Source: Eshraghiella sp045124255 (lineage in GTDB: Bacteria > Bacillota > Clostridia > Lachnospirales > Lachnospiraceae). Taken from it: a stretch of DNA of 39,866 bases. The stretch spans positions 1 through 39,866 of the forward strand of contig JBGVLM010000002.1 in the NCBI GenBank assembly GCA_045124255.1, in the 5' to 3' direction. The notes below the pieces were generated by a model, which saw only the letters and a list, made by a program, of their open reading frames with translations, did no database searches and was not told the DNA's origin. The number at the start of each line of letters is the position of its first letter. The stretch's first letter is position 1. The position numbers and the translations under genes were made by a program. Below are positions 32,491 through 39,866 of the stretch, in pieces.

Positions 32491-33612
32491 TTACCCGATG
32501 TATTTTCTCTCTACTCTTTCGGATACATCACATACAAATTCATAATTAAATCTTCCTGAAAGCTGTGCAAGCTCCTCGATTGTAATGCATTCACCATTAT
32601 CAGTTCCTGCAATTGTCACAACATCCTCAACCTGTGTATCAGGAATATCCGTTACGTCAACCATCATCTGGTCCATGCAGACTCTTCCGATTATCGGTGC
32701 TCTCTTACCGCGAATCAGCACATAACCCTTTGAAGACAATGCCCTCGGATATCCGTCCGCATATCCGATTGCAATTGTTGCAACCTTGATTGTTCTGTCT
32801 GTAATATAAGTTCTTCCGTAGCTTACTCCCTCGCCCGCCGGCAAATCCTTAACAAAAATAACATGGCTTTTAATCTCCATGGCAGGTTTAAATGAAAGCT
32901 CCCTGCTTACCTCATCCGAAGGAAGAAGTCCGTATAATACAATACCCTCCCTGACCATATCAAGCTTATATTCCGGCATATCAATAATTGCCGCGCTGTT
33001 GGCACAGTGACGGATTTCAAAGCTTACGCCCCTTGCCTCCAATTGGTCAGTCAGATTCATAAACAATTCAAACTGTCTGCGCGAAAAACTCTTATCCGCT
33101 TCATCAGCAGTTGCAAAATGCATGAATATTCCCTCGCAGTTCATATTCTTCATGTGATATATTTTTTCTATTTCTTCCACTGTTTCCTCTGACACAGGGA
33201 AACCTATACGGTTCATGCCCGTATTAATTTTAAAATGACATCTCGCCGTCATATTTAATGCTGCGGCACTCTCTGAAATATCCTCTGCCATTTCCTTTGT
33301 CAGGATGGAAAAAGTAATATTATTGCGAATCATTGTTTCATATTCGGCTTTACATGCATAGCCCAAAAGCAGAATAAAATTATCTATTCCGTTATTTCTA
33401 AGCTCCATTGCCTCCTTAACGGTTGCAACCGCAAAGCCGTAAACCTTATCCTGTATTGCTTTAGCCACGCAAACGGCACCGTGTCCATAGGCATTAGCCT
33501 TAACTATTGCCAGAATCTTTGTCTGTTCTCCGACTCTTTTCCTGACAACATCAATATTATGATAAATTGAATCCAGATGTATTACCGAATAGGTTCTTGT
33601 AAACTCTTCCAT
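32491..33612 (-). CDS. alr: Alanine racemase
   Basis: A PLP enzyme that makes D-alanine for peptidoglycan. The PLP lysine K38 lies in ILAIVKANAYGHGAV; the second catalytic residue is the Tyr of the GVSYGRTYIT segment; RVCMDQMMVDVTD near the C-terminus is the family signature. The 373 aa are normal. It lies between the NAD(P)HX repair gene (25 nt upstream) and the mazF-type toxin gene, an order shared with many Firmicutes. Confidence 0.96.
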   Translation of the reverse strand: MEEFTRTYSVIHLDSIYHNIDVVRKRVGEQTKILAIVKANAYGHGAVCVAKAIQDKVYGFAVATVKEAMELRNNGIDNFILLLGYACKAEYETMIRNNITFSILTKEMAEDISESAAALNMTARCHFKINTGMNRIGFPVSEETVEEIEKIYHMKNMNCEGIFMHFATADEADKSFSRRQFELFMNLTDQLEARGVSFEIRHCANSAAIIDMPEYKLDMVREGIVLYGLLPSDEVSRELSFKPAMEIKSHVIFVKDLPAGEGVSYGRTYITDRTIKVATIAIGYADGYPRALSSKGYVLIRGKRAPIIGRVCMDQMMVDVTDIPDTQVEDVVTIAGTDNGECITIEELAQLSGRFNYEFVCDVSERVERKYIG

Positions 33613-33637
33613 TTATTTACACTTCCTTATATTCAAA

Positions 33638-35137
33638 TCATTTTGGCGTACTAATAATTTTACCAAATTTATCCAACAAATCGGATGCAAGTAATGAATG
33701 TTCTCCGGTCTCATAGGCAGCATATTCTCCTGCAAGACCATGCACATATACTCCCATGGCTGCTGCCGAGAAGGGCTCAAGCCCCAGTGAAAGCATAGCC
33801 GCTATAACACCTGTAAGCACATCACCCATTCCTGCCTTGGACATCGCCCCACAGCCCGAAGTATTAATATATACAACTCCATTATCAGGCTCTGCCACAA
33901 CTGTTGCAGCGTCCTTAACCACACATATTACATTATTTTCTTTTGCAAAGCCGGCGGCACTCACAGGAAGATTTGAAAGGATTTCCTCCTTGCTCTTCTT
34001 TGTAAGACGCACCATTTCCCCGATATGCGGAGTAATTATAACAGTTGATTTATGTTTTTTCAACATTTCAATATCATTGGATATAATATTAAGCCCATCC
34101 GCATCAATAATCAATGGTTTATTTATATTTACAAGCACATATTCCACCAATTCCCGTGCAACAGGCTTAACAGAAAGCCCCGGACCCAGAATGATTATAT
34201 CCGCTCTTTTGGCACCTTGCGTAAGTTTCTCTATAGCATTAGTGTTATCATATGAGGTAATTATCGCCTCGGGCAGGAGTTTCTTAAGCACCTCACTGTT
34301 GGCACTGTGGGACAGAATCTCGACCAGTCCCGCACCACATCTGTATGCGGCAGCACCGCTAAGATATGCCGCACCGCTCATATCCTCACTTCCCGCTATT
34401 ACCAACGTTCTTAAATAGGTTCCTTTGTTGGAATAGGTTTTTCTGTCCGGAATCCCGCCGATATCCTCAGGGATAAAATATCTTGCCGGATTAATTTCCT
34501 TAACCGCCAGCGGGCACAGGCCTATATCTGCAACCGTTACCTCTCCCGAATATTCCCTGCCCGGATACAGAAGCATTCCCATCTTATGGTAGCCGAAGGT
34601 TACAGTGGAATCCGCCTTCACGGCACGGTTAAGCACTCTTCCCGTTGCCGCGTCAATTCCGGACGGTATGTCCACACTTATGACATAGTTATTTGCTGAA
34701 TTAATCACTTCTACTATATCCGCATATCTGCCCTCAATATTTCTCGAAAGCCCCGTTCCAAAAATCGCATCCACTACTATATCGTATTCTGAAATATCCG
34801 AAAGGTTACAAAAGGACATTCCGGAGCTTATTGCAATTTCCTTCTGTGCAATGAACTCACTGCTTGCATGTTCCTCATTGCCGGCAATAATAATATCAAC
34901 AGGAAGTCCCTGCCATGTAAGAATTCTCGCTGCAGCGATTCCGTCCGCACCGTTATTGCCGCAGCCGCATACGGCAGCAATACGCACCCTCCGTTCAAAT
35001 GCCACCGCTACCTCAGCAGCCTTCATTGCCACCGCATATGAGGCTCTCTCCATCAATACCATTGACGGAACCTTCATCTGTTCAATTGTATATTTGTCAA
35101 CAAATCGTGCCATTTTACTGTCAAGTGCAAACTTCAT
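33638..35137 (-). CDS. nnr: Bifunctional NAD(P)H-hydrate epimerase/dehydratase
   Basis: Repairs damaged NADHX/NADPHX. The N-terminal half is the epimerase (NAXE: CGCGNNGADGIAAARIL at about 57-73, VDAIFGTGLSR, SVDIPSGID). The C-terminal half is the ATP- or ADP-dependent dehydratase (NAXD: IIILGPGLS, IDADGLNII, ITPHIGEM, and the nucleotide-binding AGMGDVLTGVIAAML). ATG 35137 (499 aa) is chosen because AAAGGAG precedes it; a longer frame would run across the upstream terminator. The same fused arrangement occurs beside alr in many clostridia. Confidence 0.95.
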   Translation of the reverse strand: MKFALDSKMARFVDKYTIEQMKVPSMVLMERASYAVAMKAAEVAVAFERRVRIAAVCGCGNNGADGIAAARILTWQGLPVDIIIAGNEEHASSEFIAQKEIAISSGMSFCNLSDISEYDIVVDAIFGTGLSRNIEGRYADIVEVINSANNYVISVDIPSGIDAATGRVLNRAVKADSTVTFGYHKMGMLLYPGREYSGEVTVADIGLCPLAVKEINPARYFIPEDIGGIPDRKTYSNKGTYLRTLVIAGSEDMSGAAYLSGAAAYRCGAGLVEILSHSANSEVLKKLLPEAIITSYDNTNAIEKLTQGAKRADIIILGPGLSVKPVARELVEYVLVNINKPLIIDADGLNIISNDIEMLKKHKSTVIITPHIGEMVRLTKKSKEEILSNLPVSAAGFAKENNVICVVKDAATVVAEPDNGVVYINTSGCGAMSKAGMGDVLTGVIAAMLSLGLEPFSAAAMGVYVHGLAGEYAAYETGEHSLLASDLLDKFGKIISTPK

Positions 35138-35167
35138 AATCTTACACTCCTTTCCTGTTAAAGCAAA

Positions 35168-35191
35168 AAACCGGACATATCTGCCCGGTTT
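35168..35191 (-). terminator. Intrinsic terminator after the rex/206-aa unit
   Basis: On the minus strand AAACCGGGCAGA and its partner TGTCCGGTTT form a stem that runs straight into TTTTTTGC. It lies 8 nt after the stop of the 206-aa gene and 30 nt before the nnr start, separating the two units. Confidence 0.8.
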
Positions 35192-35199
35192 ATGAAATA

Positions 35200-35820
35200 T
35201 CATTTTCCTGTCGTATCATTTAACGGTTTGGTCTTGGAATCAAAAACCTCCATCATCTCCGGACCAAGTAAATCATGCATATATGAATAGATTTCATTAT
35301 TTTTAATCTCTTTATCCTGTTTTATAAGGACTTTTTTCTTAAGTTCAATCCTGACTTCATTAATCCATTTGCCAAGAAGCTGTATATCATCATAATTCTG
35401 ATGTATTCTTGTATAGCATACCTGAACGCCTTCAATTACCAATTCAAGATTGCATATTCTGATTCTCTCAGGAAGTTCTATTTCTTCCTGCTCGAACTTC
35501 TCAAGTTTCTCCTTTGCTTCAAGTATAAGCTTCTGATTACGGGTCATAAGCTTCTGCCGTTTTGCCTCTGTAAGTGACGTATTCTCAGCATTGTCGAGAA
35601 TCTCCTGCATAAGCTTGTTTTTAATTTTCTTAACCTCTTTAATGTCATTGGTTATTCTGCCCTGTCGCTTAAGCAGCTCTCCAAGCTGTTTCTCCAGATT
35701 TCGTATCTCAGCTGTTTTCTCATTTTCGGGAAACAACTGGTGCCAGCGTTCATCCAGAATGACTATGGGCAGATGTTTATATGCTACATTCTTCTTAACT
35801 TCTTCTATAGTAAGCGGCAT
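35200..35820 (-). CDS. Coiled-coil protein of unknown function, 206 aa
   Basis: I do not recognise a named family. Residues about 35-125 are strongly heptad-like, rich in Glu, Lys and Leu (KQLGELLKRQGRITNDIKEV, then LILEAKEKLEKFEQEEIELPE), so a coiled coil is likely. The N-terminus has a hydrophobic stretch (AYKHLPIVILDERWHQLF) and the C-terminal third is mixed. No signal peptide or membrane span is seen. It lies 21 nt after rex and ends in a terminator, so it is co-transcribed with and presumably co-regulated by Rex. Function unknown. Confidence 0.8.
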   Translation of the reverse strand: MPLTIEEVKKNVAYKHLPIVILDERWHQLFPENEKTAEIRNLEKQLGELLKRQGRITNDIKEVKKIKNKLMQEILDNAENTSLTEAKRQKLMTRNQKLILEAKEKLEKFEQEEIELPERIRICNLELVIEGVQVCYTRIHQNYDDIQLLGKWINEVRIELKKKVLIKQDKEIKNNEIYSYMHDLLGPEMMEVFDSKTKPLNDTTGK

Positions 35821-35841
35821 AACACTGCCTCCATTCTTAAA

Positions 35842-36468
35842 TTATTTATCTCCGAGATTATAGGACAGGGTCATAAGGCTTTCAGAGAGGTGTACATTCT
35901 CCACAACCACATTATCAGGCACGCTTAAATCCATGTGTGCAAAATTCCAAATGCCCTTGATTCCTGCTTCAACCGCAATCTGTGCAACCTGATTTGCACC
36001 GGTTTTCGGAATTGTCAGTGCAAGAATGTCTATATTATTATTCCGTATAAAATCCGGTAATTCCTCCATAGGCATTACTACTGCACCCCTGCATTCCTTA
36101 CCGATTAGCTCAGGATTACAGTCAAACATTCCTTTTACAACAAAGCCTCTCTTCTCAAAGTTCGCATAATTGGCAATCGCCCTGCCAAGATTACCGGCAC
36201 CGACAATTACCATACTGTGCGGTATGTCTATGCACAGAATTCTTGCAATCTCATTATGAAGATATTCAACATTATATCCGTATCCCTGCTGTCCGAAGCC
36301 GCCAAAATTATTCAAATCCTGACGAATCTGTGACGCAGTCACATTCATCTTAACACTTAACTCATTAGAGGAAATCTTATCAACACCGTTATCAAGCAGT
36401 TCTTCAAGATATCTGTAATATCTCGGAAGACGTTTAATAACAGCCATTGAAATATCATTTCTGTCCAT
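35842..36468 (-). CDS. rex: Redox-sensing transcriptional repressor Rex
   Basis: A dimeric repressor that senses NADH/NAD+ and controls fermentation genes. It has an N-terminal winged helix (about 1-75: ISMAVIKRLPRYYRYLEEL, then SQIRQDLNNFGGFGQQGYGY) and a C-terminal Rossmann domain (VIVGAGNLGRAIANY, GxGxxG at 90-95), ending in a domain-swapped helix (LSESLMTLSYNL). ATG 36468 (208 aa) has GGAGG 6 nt upstream; the longer frame lacks support. Its own promoter carries a Rex-like operator (36529-36546), which predicts autoregulation. Confidence 0.96.
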   Translation of the reverse strand: MDRNDISMAVIKRLPRYYRYLEELLDNGVDKISSNELSVKMNVTASQIRQDLNNFGGFGQQGYGYNVEYLHNEIARILCIDIPHSMVIVGAGNLGRAIANYANFEKRGFVVKGMFDCNPELIGKECRGAVVMPMEELPDFIRNNNIDILALTIPKTGANQVAQIAVEAGIKGIWNFAHMDLSVPDNVVVENVHLSESLMTLSYNLGDK

Positions 36469-36517
36469 CTCTTGCCTCCAAAAAATTATAAATAACCCGG
36501 GCACAAAGCCACATTTA

Positions 36518-36546
36518 ATTTTAACAATTTGTTAAAGAAATGTCAA
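36518..36546 (-). promoter_or_regulatory. rex promoter with an overlapping Rex operator
   Basis: On the minus strand TTGACA (36546-36541), 17 bp and TAAAAT (36523-36518) form a near-consensus promoter. TTGACATTTCTTTAACAA (36546-36529) fits the clostridial Rex box TTGTTAA-N4-TTAACAA, with a perfect right half and 4/7 in the left. A second palindrome, TTTAACAA-A-TTGTTAAA, overlaps the spacer. Confidence 0.7.
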
Positions 36547-36565
36547 TCAGGCATAAGCATGGGAA

Positions 36566-37327
36566 TTACAGACTTACCTTCTTTTTCAATAAAAAAGAAA
36601 CTCCAAAATATGTTCCGATTATAAGCAGCACTTCAAAAGCATACACAAGCCAGTTCGACATCACAACCTCAAAAAAGCTCGTACCGAATTCGAATTTAGG
36701 AAGGAAATTCGTAATTATGCTTGTTACTATTCTGATACCTACAAAAAGACCGATTGCAAGCCACGCCTTGCCCCTTCTGTTGGCAAGAATCGTAGAACTT
36801 AATGTAATTGCAAGATATGCATAATTAACGGTCAAAAGTATTGTTAACCATATTGATAAAATTGTAACAACAAAATTAATAATCAGGCTTGCAAGATCCG
36901 TTCCGAAATACACAAGTATATAATCTATCATTTCTGCCATATCATGAATTTCCTCAAACTGATTCAATGCAAGTGTGGCGTTCAGATATATACCCAATCC
37001 GTATAATGCAGTTGCAGCAACAGTTGTAAATATAAGTGAAAGGTATTTTGCTCCGACAATTTCAAAAGTCGATACCGGTGCCATAAATGACATATAGCTT
37101 ATTCTGGAATTAATTTCCCTTGCATAGGATATAACTCCGATAACCATTATAAACAGAACTGCTCCCCATCCGCCAAGTATATACAAAACAAGACTGATAC
37201 CAATGTTTACTTCGCTTTTGGCAAGAATACTTATTGCAAGATATCCGGTAAGTGCTGCTATCACGCTCATGATAACTATATACATAGGTAAATCTTTACG
37301 ATATTCATATTTAATCAGTTTAAACAT
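36566..37327 (-). CDS. ABC-2-type transporter permease
   Basis: A 253-aa protein with about six hydrophobic spans (for example YIVIMSVIAALTGYLAISIL and VLFIMVIGVISYAREI) and short charged loops, matching ABC-2 permeases of the two-component exporters often regulated by GntR. ATG 37327 is preceded by GGAGG 8 nt upstream and overlaps the end of the ATPase gene by 8 nt, so the two are translationally coupled. The exported substrate is unknown; related systems deal with antimicrobial peptides or envelope stress. Confidence 0.85.
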   Translation of the reverse strand: MFKLIKYEYRKDLPMYIVIMSVIAALTGYLAISILAKSEVNIGISLVLYILGGWGAVLFIMVIGVISYAREINSRISYMSFMAPVSTFEIVGAKYLSLIFTTVAATALYGLGIYLNATLALNQFEEIHDMAEMIDYILVYFGTDLASLIINFVVTILSIWLTILLTVNYAYLAITLSSTILANRRGKAWLAIGLFVGIRIVTSIITNFLPKFEFGTSFFEVVMSNWLVYAFEVLLIIGTYFGVSFLLKKKVSL

Positions 37328-38306
37328 TTCCGTTACCTCCTGCATTATTCTCATCTGTGCCGTACGGATTGCTGTACTTATCCGCTTCAGGCATATGATA
37401 GTTCTCCTGCGAAGCAGCCTGCTGGCCGTTTACCGGCTGGCCATACATTGGCTGGCCGTTCATTGGCTGACCGTTCATTGGCTGGCCATACATCGGCTGG
37501 CCGTTCATTGGCTGGCCATACATCGGCTGGCCATACATTGGCTGGCCATACATCGGCTGGCCATACATCGGCTGGCCATACATCGGTTGGCCATACATTG
37601 GCTGGCCATAAGGAATGCCCCATCCGTACACCTCTTTATACAAATCAACAAGAGATTTTCCATTTGCCTTTCTGAGTTCATTGGCATCTCCGGCAAGCAC
37701 AAGCTTTCCGCTCTTCATAAAAAGTGCACCATTTACAATATGCTCAAGTTCATCCACCAGATGGCTTGAAATAATAAAGGTACGTTTTCCATCTGCATTA
37801 TCCATGATTGCGCGGACAATAACCTCTCTTGCAAGTATGTCTATACCGTTAAGAGGCTCGTCAAGCATTGTAATCTGTGAATGTCTCGCAAGTGCAACCG
37901 CTACCTTCAATTTGGCAAGCATACCCGTAGACATATTTTTAACCTTATCACTAAATGAAAGTCCCATTTTATCAAGCAACTCATAAAAATGCGACTCATC
38001 AAAGTCTTTATAAAAATCCTTATAAAAAGTAACAACATCCCTGATAGTCATATATGAATAAAAATAATTCTCAGTAGGCATATAGGTAATATTCGCCTTA
38101 TCCTTCGGAGTCATCATTTCTCCATCAAGCGTTATTGTTCCTGATGTCGGAGCAATAAGCCCCATTATCATCTTCATCAGCGTCGTTTTGCCGCTTCCGT
38201 TAGGTCCGAGCATTGCATATACCCTGCCATCCTCAAGACGCATATTAACATGGTCAACCGCAACACAGGATGAATATCTTTTTACAACCTCATCGCATAT
38301 CAGCAT
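37320..38306 (-). CDS. ABC transporter ATPase with a C-terminal YGQPM repeat tail
   Basis: The nucleotide-binding domain (1-225) has Walker A GPNGSGKTT (34-42), Walker B ITMLDEPLNGID (145-156) and the H-loop SSH (180-182). The signature motif is NMSTGM (124-129) in place of LSGGQ, a variant I associate with YtrB-like, GntR-linked exporters. After the domain come about 13 pentapeptides of the form M-Y/N-G-Q-P (about 232-296), then an Asn/Gly-rich tail. The repeat tail is not part of the family core and may be a low-complexity interaction or membrane-proximal segment. It forms an operon with the permease and is driven by the promoter at 38369-38397. Confidence 0.93.
   Translation of the reverse strand: MLICDEVVKRYSSCVAVDHVNMRLEDGRVYAMLGPNGSGKTTLMKMIMGLIAPTSGTITLDGEMMTPKDKANITYMPTENYFYSYMTIRDVVTFYKDFYKDFDESHFYELLDKMGLSFSDKVKNMSTGMLAKLKVAVALARHSQITMLDEPLNGIDILAREVIVRAIMDNADGKRTFIISSHLVDELEHIVNGALFMKSGKLVLAGDANELRKANGKSLVDLYKEVYGWGIPYGQPMYGQPMYGQPMYGQPMYGQPMYGQPMYGQPMNGQPMYGQPMNGQPMNGQPMYGQPVNGQQAASQENYHMPEADKYSNPYGTDENNAGGNGNV
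37426..37605 (-). repeat. Twelve tandem 15-bp repeats encoding (M-Y/N-G-Q-P)n
   Basis: The plus-strand unit is CCATACATCGGCTGG, with variants CCGTTCATT and TTGGCTGG. There are 12 full units in perfect 15-nt phase, differing at only a few positions, which suggests recent growth by slippage. The reading frame of the ATPase is kept whatever the copy number. Confidence 0.95.
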
Positions 38307-38331
38307 TTTAAAATCCTCCCTTAACCCAATA

Positions 38332-38349
38332 TATTCAGTATATTGAATA
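38332..38349. promoter_or_regulatory. Inverted repeat in the leader of the ABC operon
   Basis: TATTCA-GTATAT-TGAATA (38332-38349) lies just downstream of the predicted transcription start and before the AAGGGAGG ribosome binding site. It may be a second operator. Confidence 0.4.
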
Positions 38350-38368
38350 CTTTATGGTATTTGTTGGA

Positions 38369-38397
38369 ATTATAACACTATTAACTTTTAGTGTAAA
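38369..38397 (-). promoter_or_regulatory. Consensus promoter with GntR-like operator in its spacer
   Basis: On the minus strand TTTACA (38397-38392), exactly 17 bp and TATAAT (38374-38369). The spacer holds the inverted repeat ACACTA-N8-TAGTGT (plus strand 38375-38380 and 38389-38394), resembling operators of YtrA-type GntR repressors. A bound repressor would block both hexamers. Confidence 0.7.
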
Positions 38398-38429
38398 GTT
38401 GCAAATATCAGGGGGTGTTATTAACTTAT

Positions 38430-39866
38430 GATAATGTCACCTTATGATTCTCTTGAGATAATGTCACTTTTCATTAAACTATAAAACTATGAAAGAAGGA
38501 TTAATTACATTGTCTCAAGAACAATTAAAAACATTTAAGGTCATTAACAGTTTCATCGACAAATCCATCACTAGACAACAAGCTGCTGAGCTTCTGTCGC
38601 TTTCTCCACGCCAGATTACACGTTTAAAGAAAGGAATCCTCGAATCTGGTGCTGAATTCTTAATTCATAAAAATACAGGACGAAAGCCAGCTCATGCTGT
38701 TTCAGATGAAATAAAGGAAAAAGTCCTCTCCATACACTCTAAACCGGAGTTCCAAGAGGTCAATTTCCTCCACTTCAAAGATATACTTTTCGAAGATTAT
38801 GAGATTGCCCTCTCATACACTTCACTTACTAGTATACTTAAAAATGCTGGAATTGAAAGCCCTATGAAGAAAAAAATTCGTCATCGTACCCACAGACGTA
38901 AGAGAAAGACTCATCCCGGACAACTAATCCAGATAGATGCAACCCCTTACGAATGGTTTGGCGGGCAAATGAAGTACGCTCTTCACGGTGCTATAGATGA
39001 TGCTACCGGTAAGATTGTCGGACTGTATATGACCCAAAACGAATGCCTCTTTGGTTACCTTGAAATGATGCGCCAATGTTGCCTGGATTTCGGTGTACCA
39101 CAAACGATTTATTCTGACCGCCACACCATCTTCCGTTCTCCAAAAACAGGACAACTAACCGTGGAAGAACTAATCAATGGTAAACAGGTAAATCTTACTC
39201 AATTCGGACGCTCTATGCACGAATTAGGTATTGATATGATATTTGCTCAAACACCACAGGCAAAAGGACGTATTGAACGCCTATGGGTAACACTTCAAAG
39301 CAGACTCCCTGTGGAATTCGCTAAACGCAAAATAAAAACACTCAGTGAGGCAAATGAATTCCTAAAAGAATACCGCACCACTTTCAATGAAAAATTTGCT
39401 ATCGAAGCAGAAGGTGCATCATTGTTTGTTCCACTTCAACCGACAGCAAACATCGATGAAATCCTTTGTATAAAGCATCAGCGAAAAACAGACAATGCAG
39501 GGACATTCTCCTTCAAAGGACGATGCTTTCAAATCCTCGACGAAGGATTTCCTATTATATCCGCACGACGCGATATTCAGGTACTCATAAACCCGCGGTT
39601 CGGAATCCGCGTAGGCTACAAAGGAAAAACCTATGCAACAATACGTTATCTCAAGCTGCAAAACAAAAACGCCAGTACGAAAGTGACCAAGAAAACTGTG
39701 AAGGCAGTAACGCCTCATCTCATCCACAGTAGTGATGAATGGAAGAAAATCTGGTGGGCTGAAGACTACAGTCTTTCACTGAAATTTCTTTATGAGCTGT
39801 TCTTTGAAAAACAGCAGTCTGTTTCTTAATTGGCTTGATTAACAAAGAATTATCATCTTCATGGGC
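38430..39866 (+). mobile_element. ISNCY/IS1202-like insertion sequence (right end outside the window)
   Basis: A single transposase gene fills this stretch. The left side has two copies of GATAATGTCAC (38430-38440 and 38457-38467), probably subterminal transposase-binding repeats. No inverted copy (GTGACATTATC) is found before the window ends 37 bp after the transposase stop, so the right end lies beyond. The left boundary is approximate. Confidence 0.65.
38489..39829 (+). CDS. ISNCY-family (IS1202-like) DDE transposase
   Basis: The 446-aa protein has an N-terminal helix-turn-helix (ITRQQAAELLSLSPRQITRLKKG, about 28-50), a basic linker (KKKIRHRTHRRKRKTH), and an integrase-fold catalytic core with the DDE residues in QIDATPYEWFG, YSDRHTIFRSP and KGRIERLWVTLQ. 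The C-terminal part is a beta-rich domain. It appears intact, with no frameshift. It reads away from the ABC operon. Ribosome binding is weak, as is usual for insertion sequences. Confidence 0.9.
   Translation: MKEGLITLSQEQLKTFKVINSFIDKSITRQQAAELLSLSPRQITRLKKGILESGAEFLIHKNTGRKPAHAVSDEIKEKVLSIHSKPEFQEVNFLHFKDILFEDYEIALSYTSLTSILKNAGIESPMKKKIRHRTHRRKRKTHPGQLIQIDATPYEWFGGQMKYALHGAIDDATGKIVGLYMTQNECLFGYLEMMRQCCLDFGVPQTIYSDRHTIFRSPKTGQLTVEELINGKQVNLTQFGRSMHELGIDMIFAQTPQAKGRIERLWVTLQSRLPVEFAKRKIKTLSEANEFLKEYRTTFNEKFAIEAEGASLFVPLQPTANIDEILCIKHQRKTDNAGTFSFKGRCFQILDEGFPIISARRDIQVLINPRFGIRVGYKGKTYATIRYLKLQNKNASTKVTKKTVKAVTPHLIHSSDEWKKIWWAEDYSLSLKFLYELFFEKQQSVS

Noticed and set aside
33756..34418. 220-codon plus-strand open frame opposite the NAD(P)HX repair gene
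   Set aside because: Ser/Ile-rich translation typical of an antisense shadow; the minus-strand gene has full domain support.
37426..37605. Regular short repeats that could suggest a CRISPR array
   Set aside because: Units are contiguous 15-mers with no unique spacers and stay in frame with the ABC ATPase, coding for M-Y/N-G-Q-P. They are coding repeats.
37387..37702. Open frames in other phases and on the plus strand across the repeat region (His/Ala/Gly and Ala/Asn/Trp repeat proteins)
   Set aside because: They exist only because the 15-bp repeat keeps all frames open. They lack ribosome binding sites, and the ATPase frame is the one with domain homology.

Overview
The window reads as a low-to-moderate G+C Gram-positive chromosome, most probably a member of the Clostridia (Lachnospiraceae-like). 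The basis is gene content and order: an unbroken minus-strand housekeeping run murE-priA-def-fmt-rsmB-rlmN-prpC-prkC-rsgA-rpe-thiN as in Firmicutes, meso-diaminopimelate-type MurE, Rex, formate-tetrahydrofolate ligase next to FolD (folate-based C1 metabolism of anaerobes), and AGGAGG-type ribosome binding sites. The species cannot be named from the sequence alone.

Layout. (1) 1-1355: the first codons of an unidentified minus-strand gene, then ychF on the plus strand. (2) About 1338-8169: a 6.8-kb AT-rich integrative element in the 3' end of ychF. It carries a Tn916-type tyrosine integrase, a divergent Xre repressor/excisionase switch, a second Xre regulator, an HUH (Rep_1-type) rolling-circle initiator, and cargo of unknown function: a 150-aa protein, and an operon of a 94-aa, a 54-aa and a 429-aa zinc-ribbon membrane-anchored protein. 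Both ends carry an 18-bp copy of the ychF 3' end that encodes the same residues FRFNV-stop with only synonymous differences. (3) 8182-27352: a long minus-strand block for envelope synthesis, translation and C1 metabolism (uppP, ftsK/spoIIIE, fhs, folD, murE, priA, def, fmt, rsmB, rlmN, prpC, prkC, rsgA, rpe, thiN), ending in a strong terminator. (4) 27444-36546: a second minus-strand block, in transcription order rex, a 206-aa coiled-coil protein, terminator, nnrD/E, alr, mazF-type toxin without antitoxin, CNNM/CorC-type protein, M16 peptidase, O-acetylhomoserine sulfhydrylase, terminator, ClpP-like TepA. (5) 36566-38397: a two-gene ABC exporter operon whose ATPase has a C-terminal YGQPM tandem-repeat tail. 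It is driven by a consensus promoter with a GntR-like operator in its spacer, but there is no GntR gene beside it. (6) From about 38430 to the window end: an ISNCY/IS1202-like insertion sequence, right end outside the window.

How the parts work together. The large block couples cell-wall precursor supply (UppP, MurE, Alr), chromosome handling (FtsK/SpoIIIE, PriA), formylation and deformylation of initiator Met (FolD/Fhs to Fmt to Def), rRNA modification and ribosome assembly (RsmB, RlmN, RsgA), and PASTA-kinase/PP2C signalling. The accessory interest lies in the ychF-targeted element and in several regulatory arrangements: a metY terminator that contains the tepA Shine-Dalgarno, Rex autoregulation, and a GntR-like operator without a neighbouring regulator.
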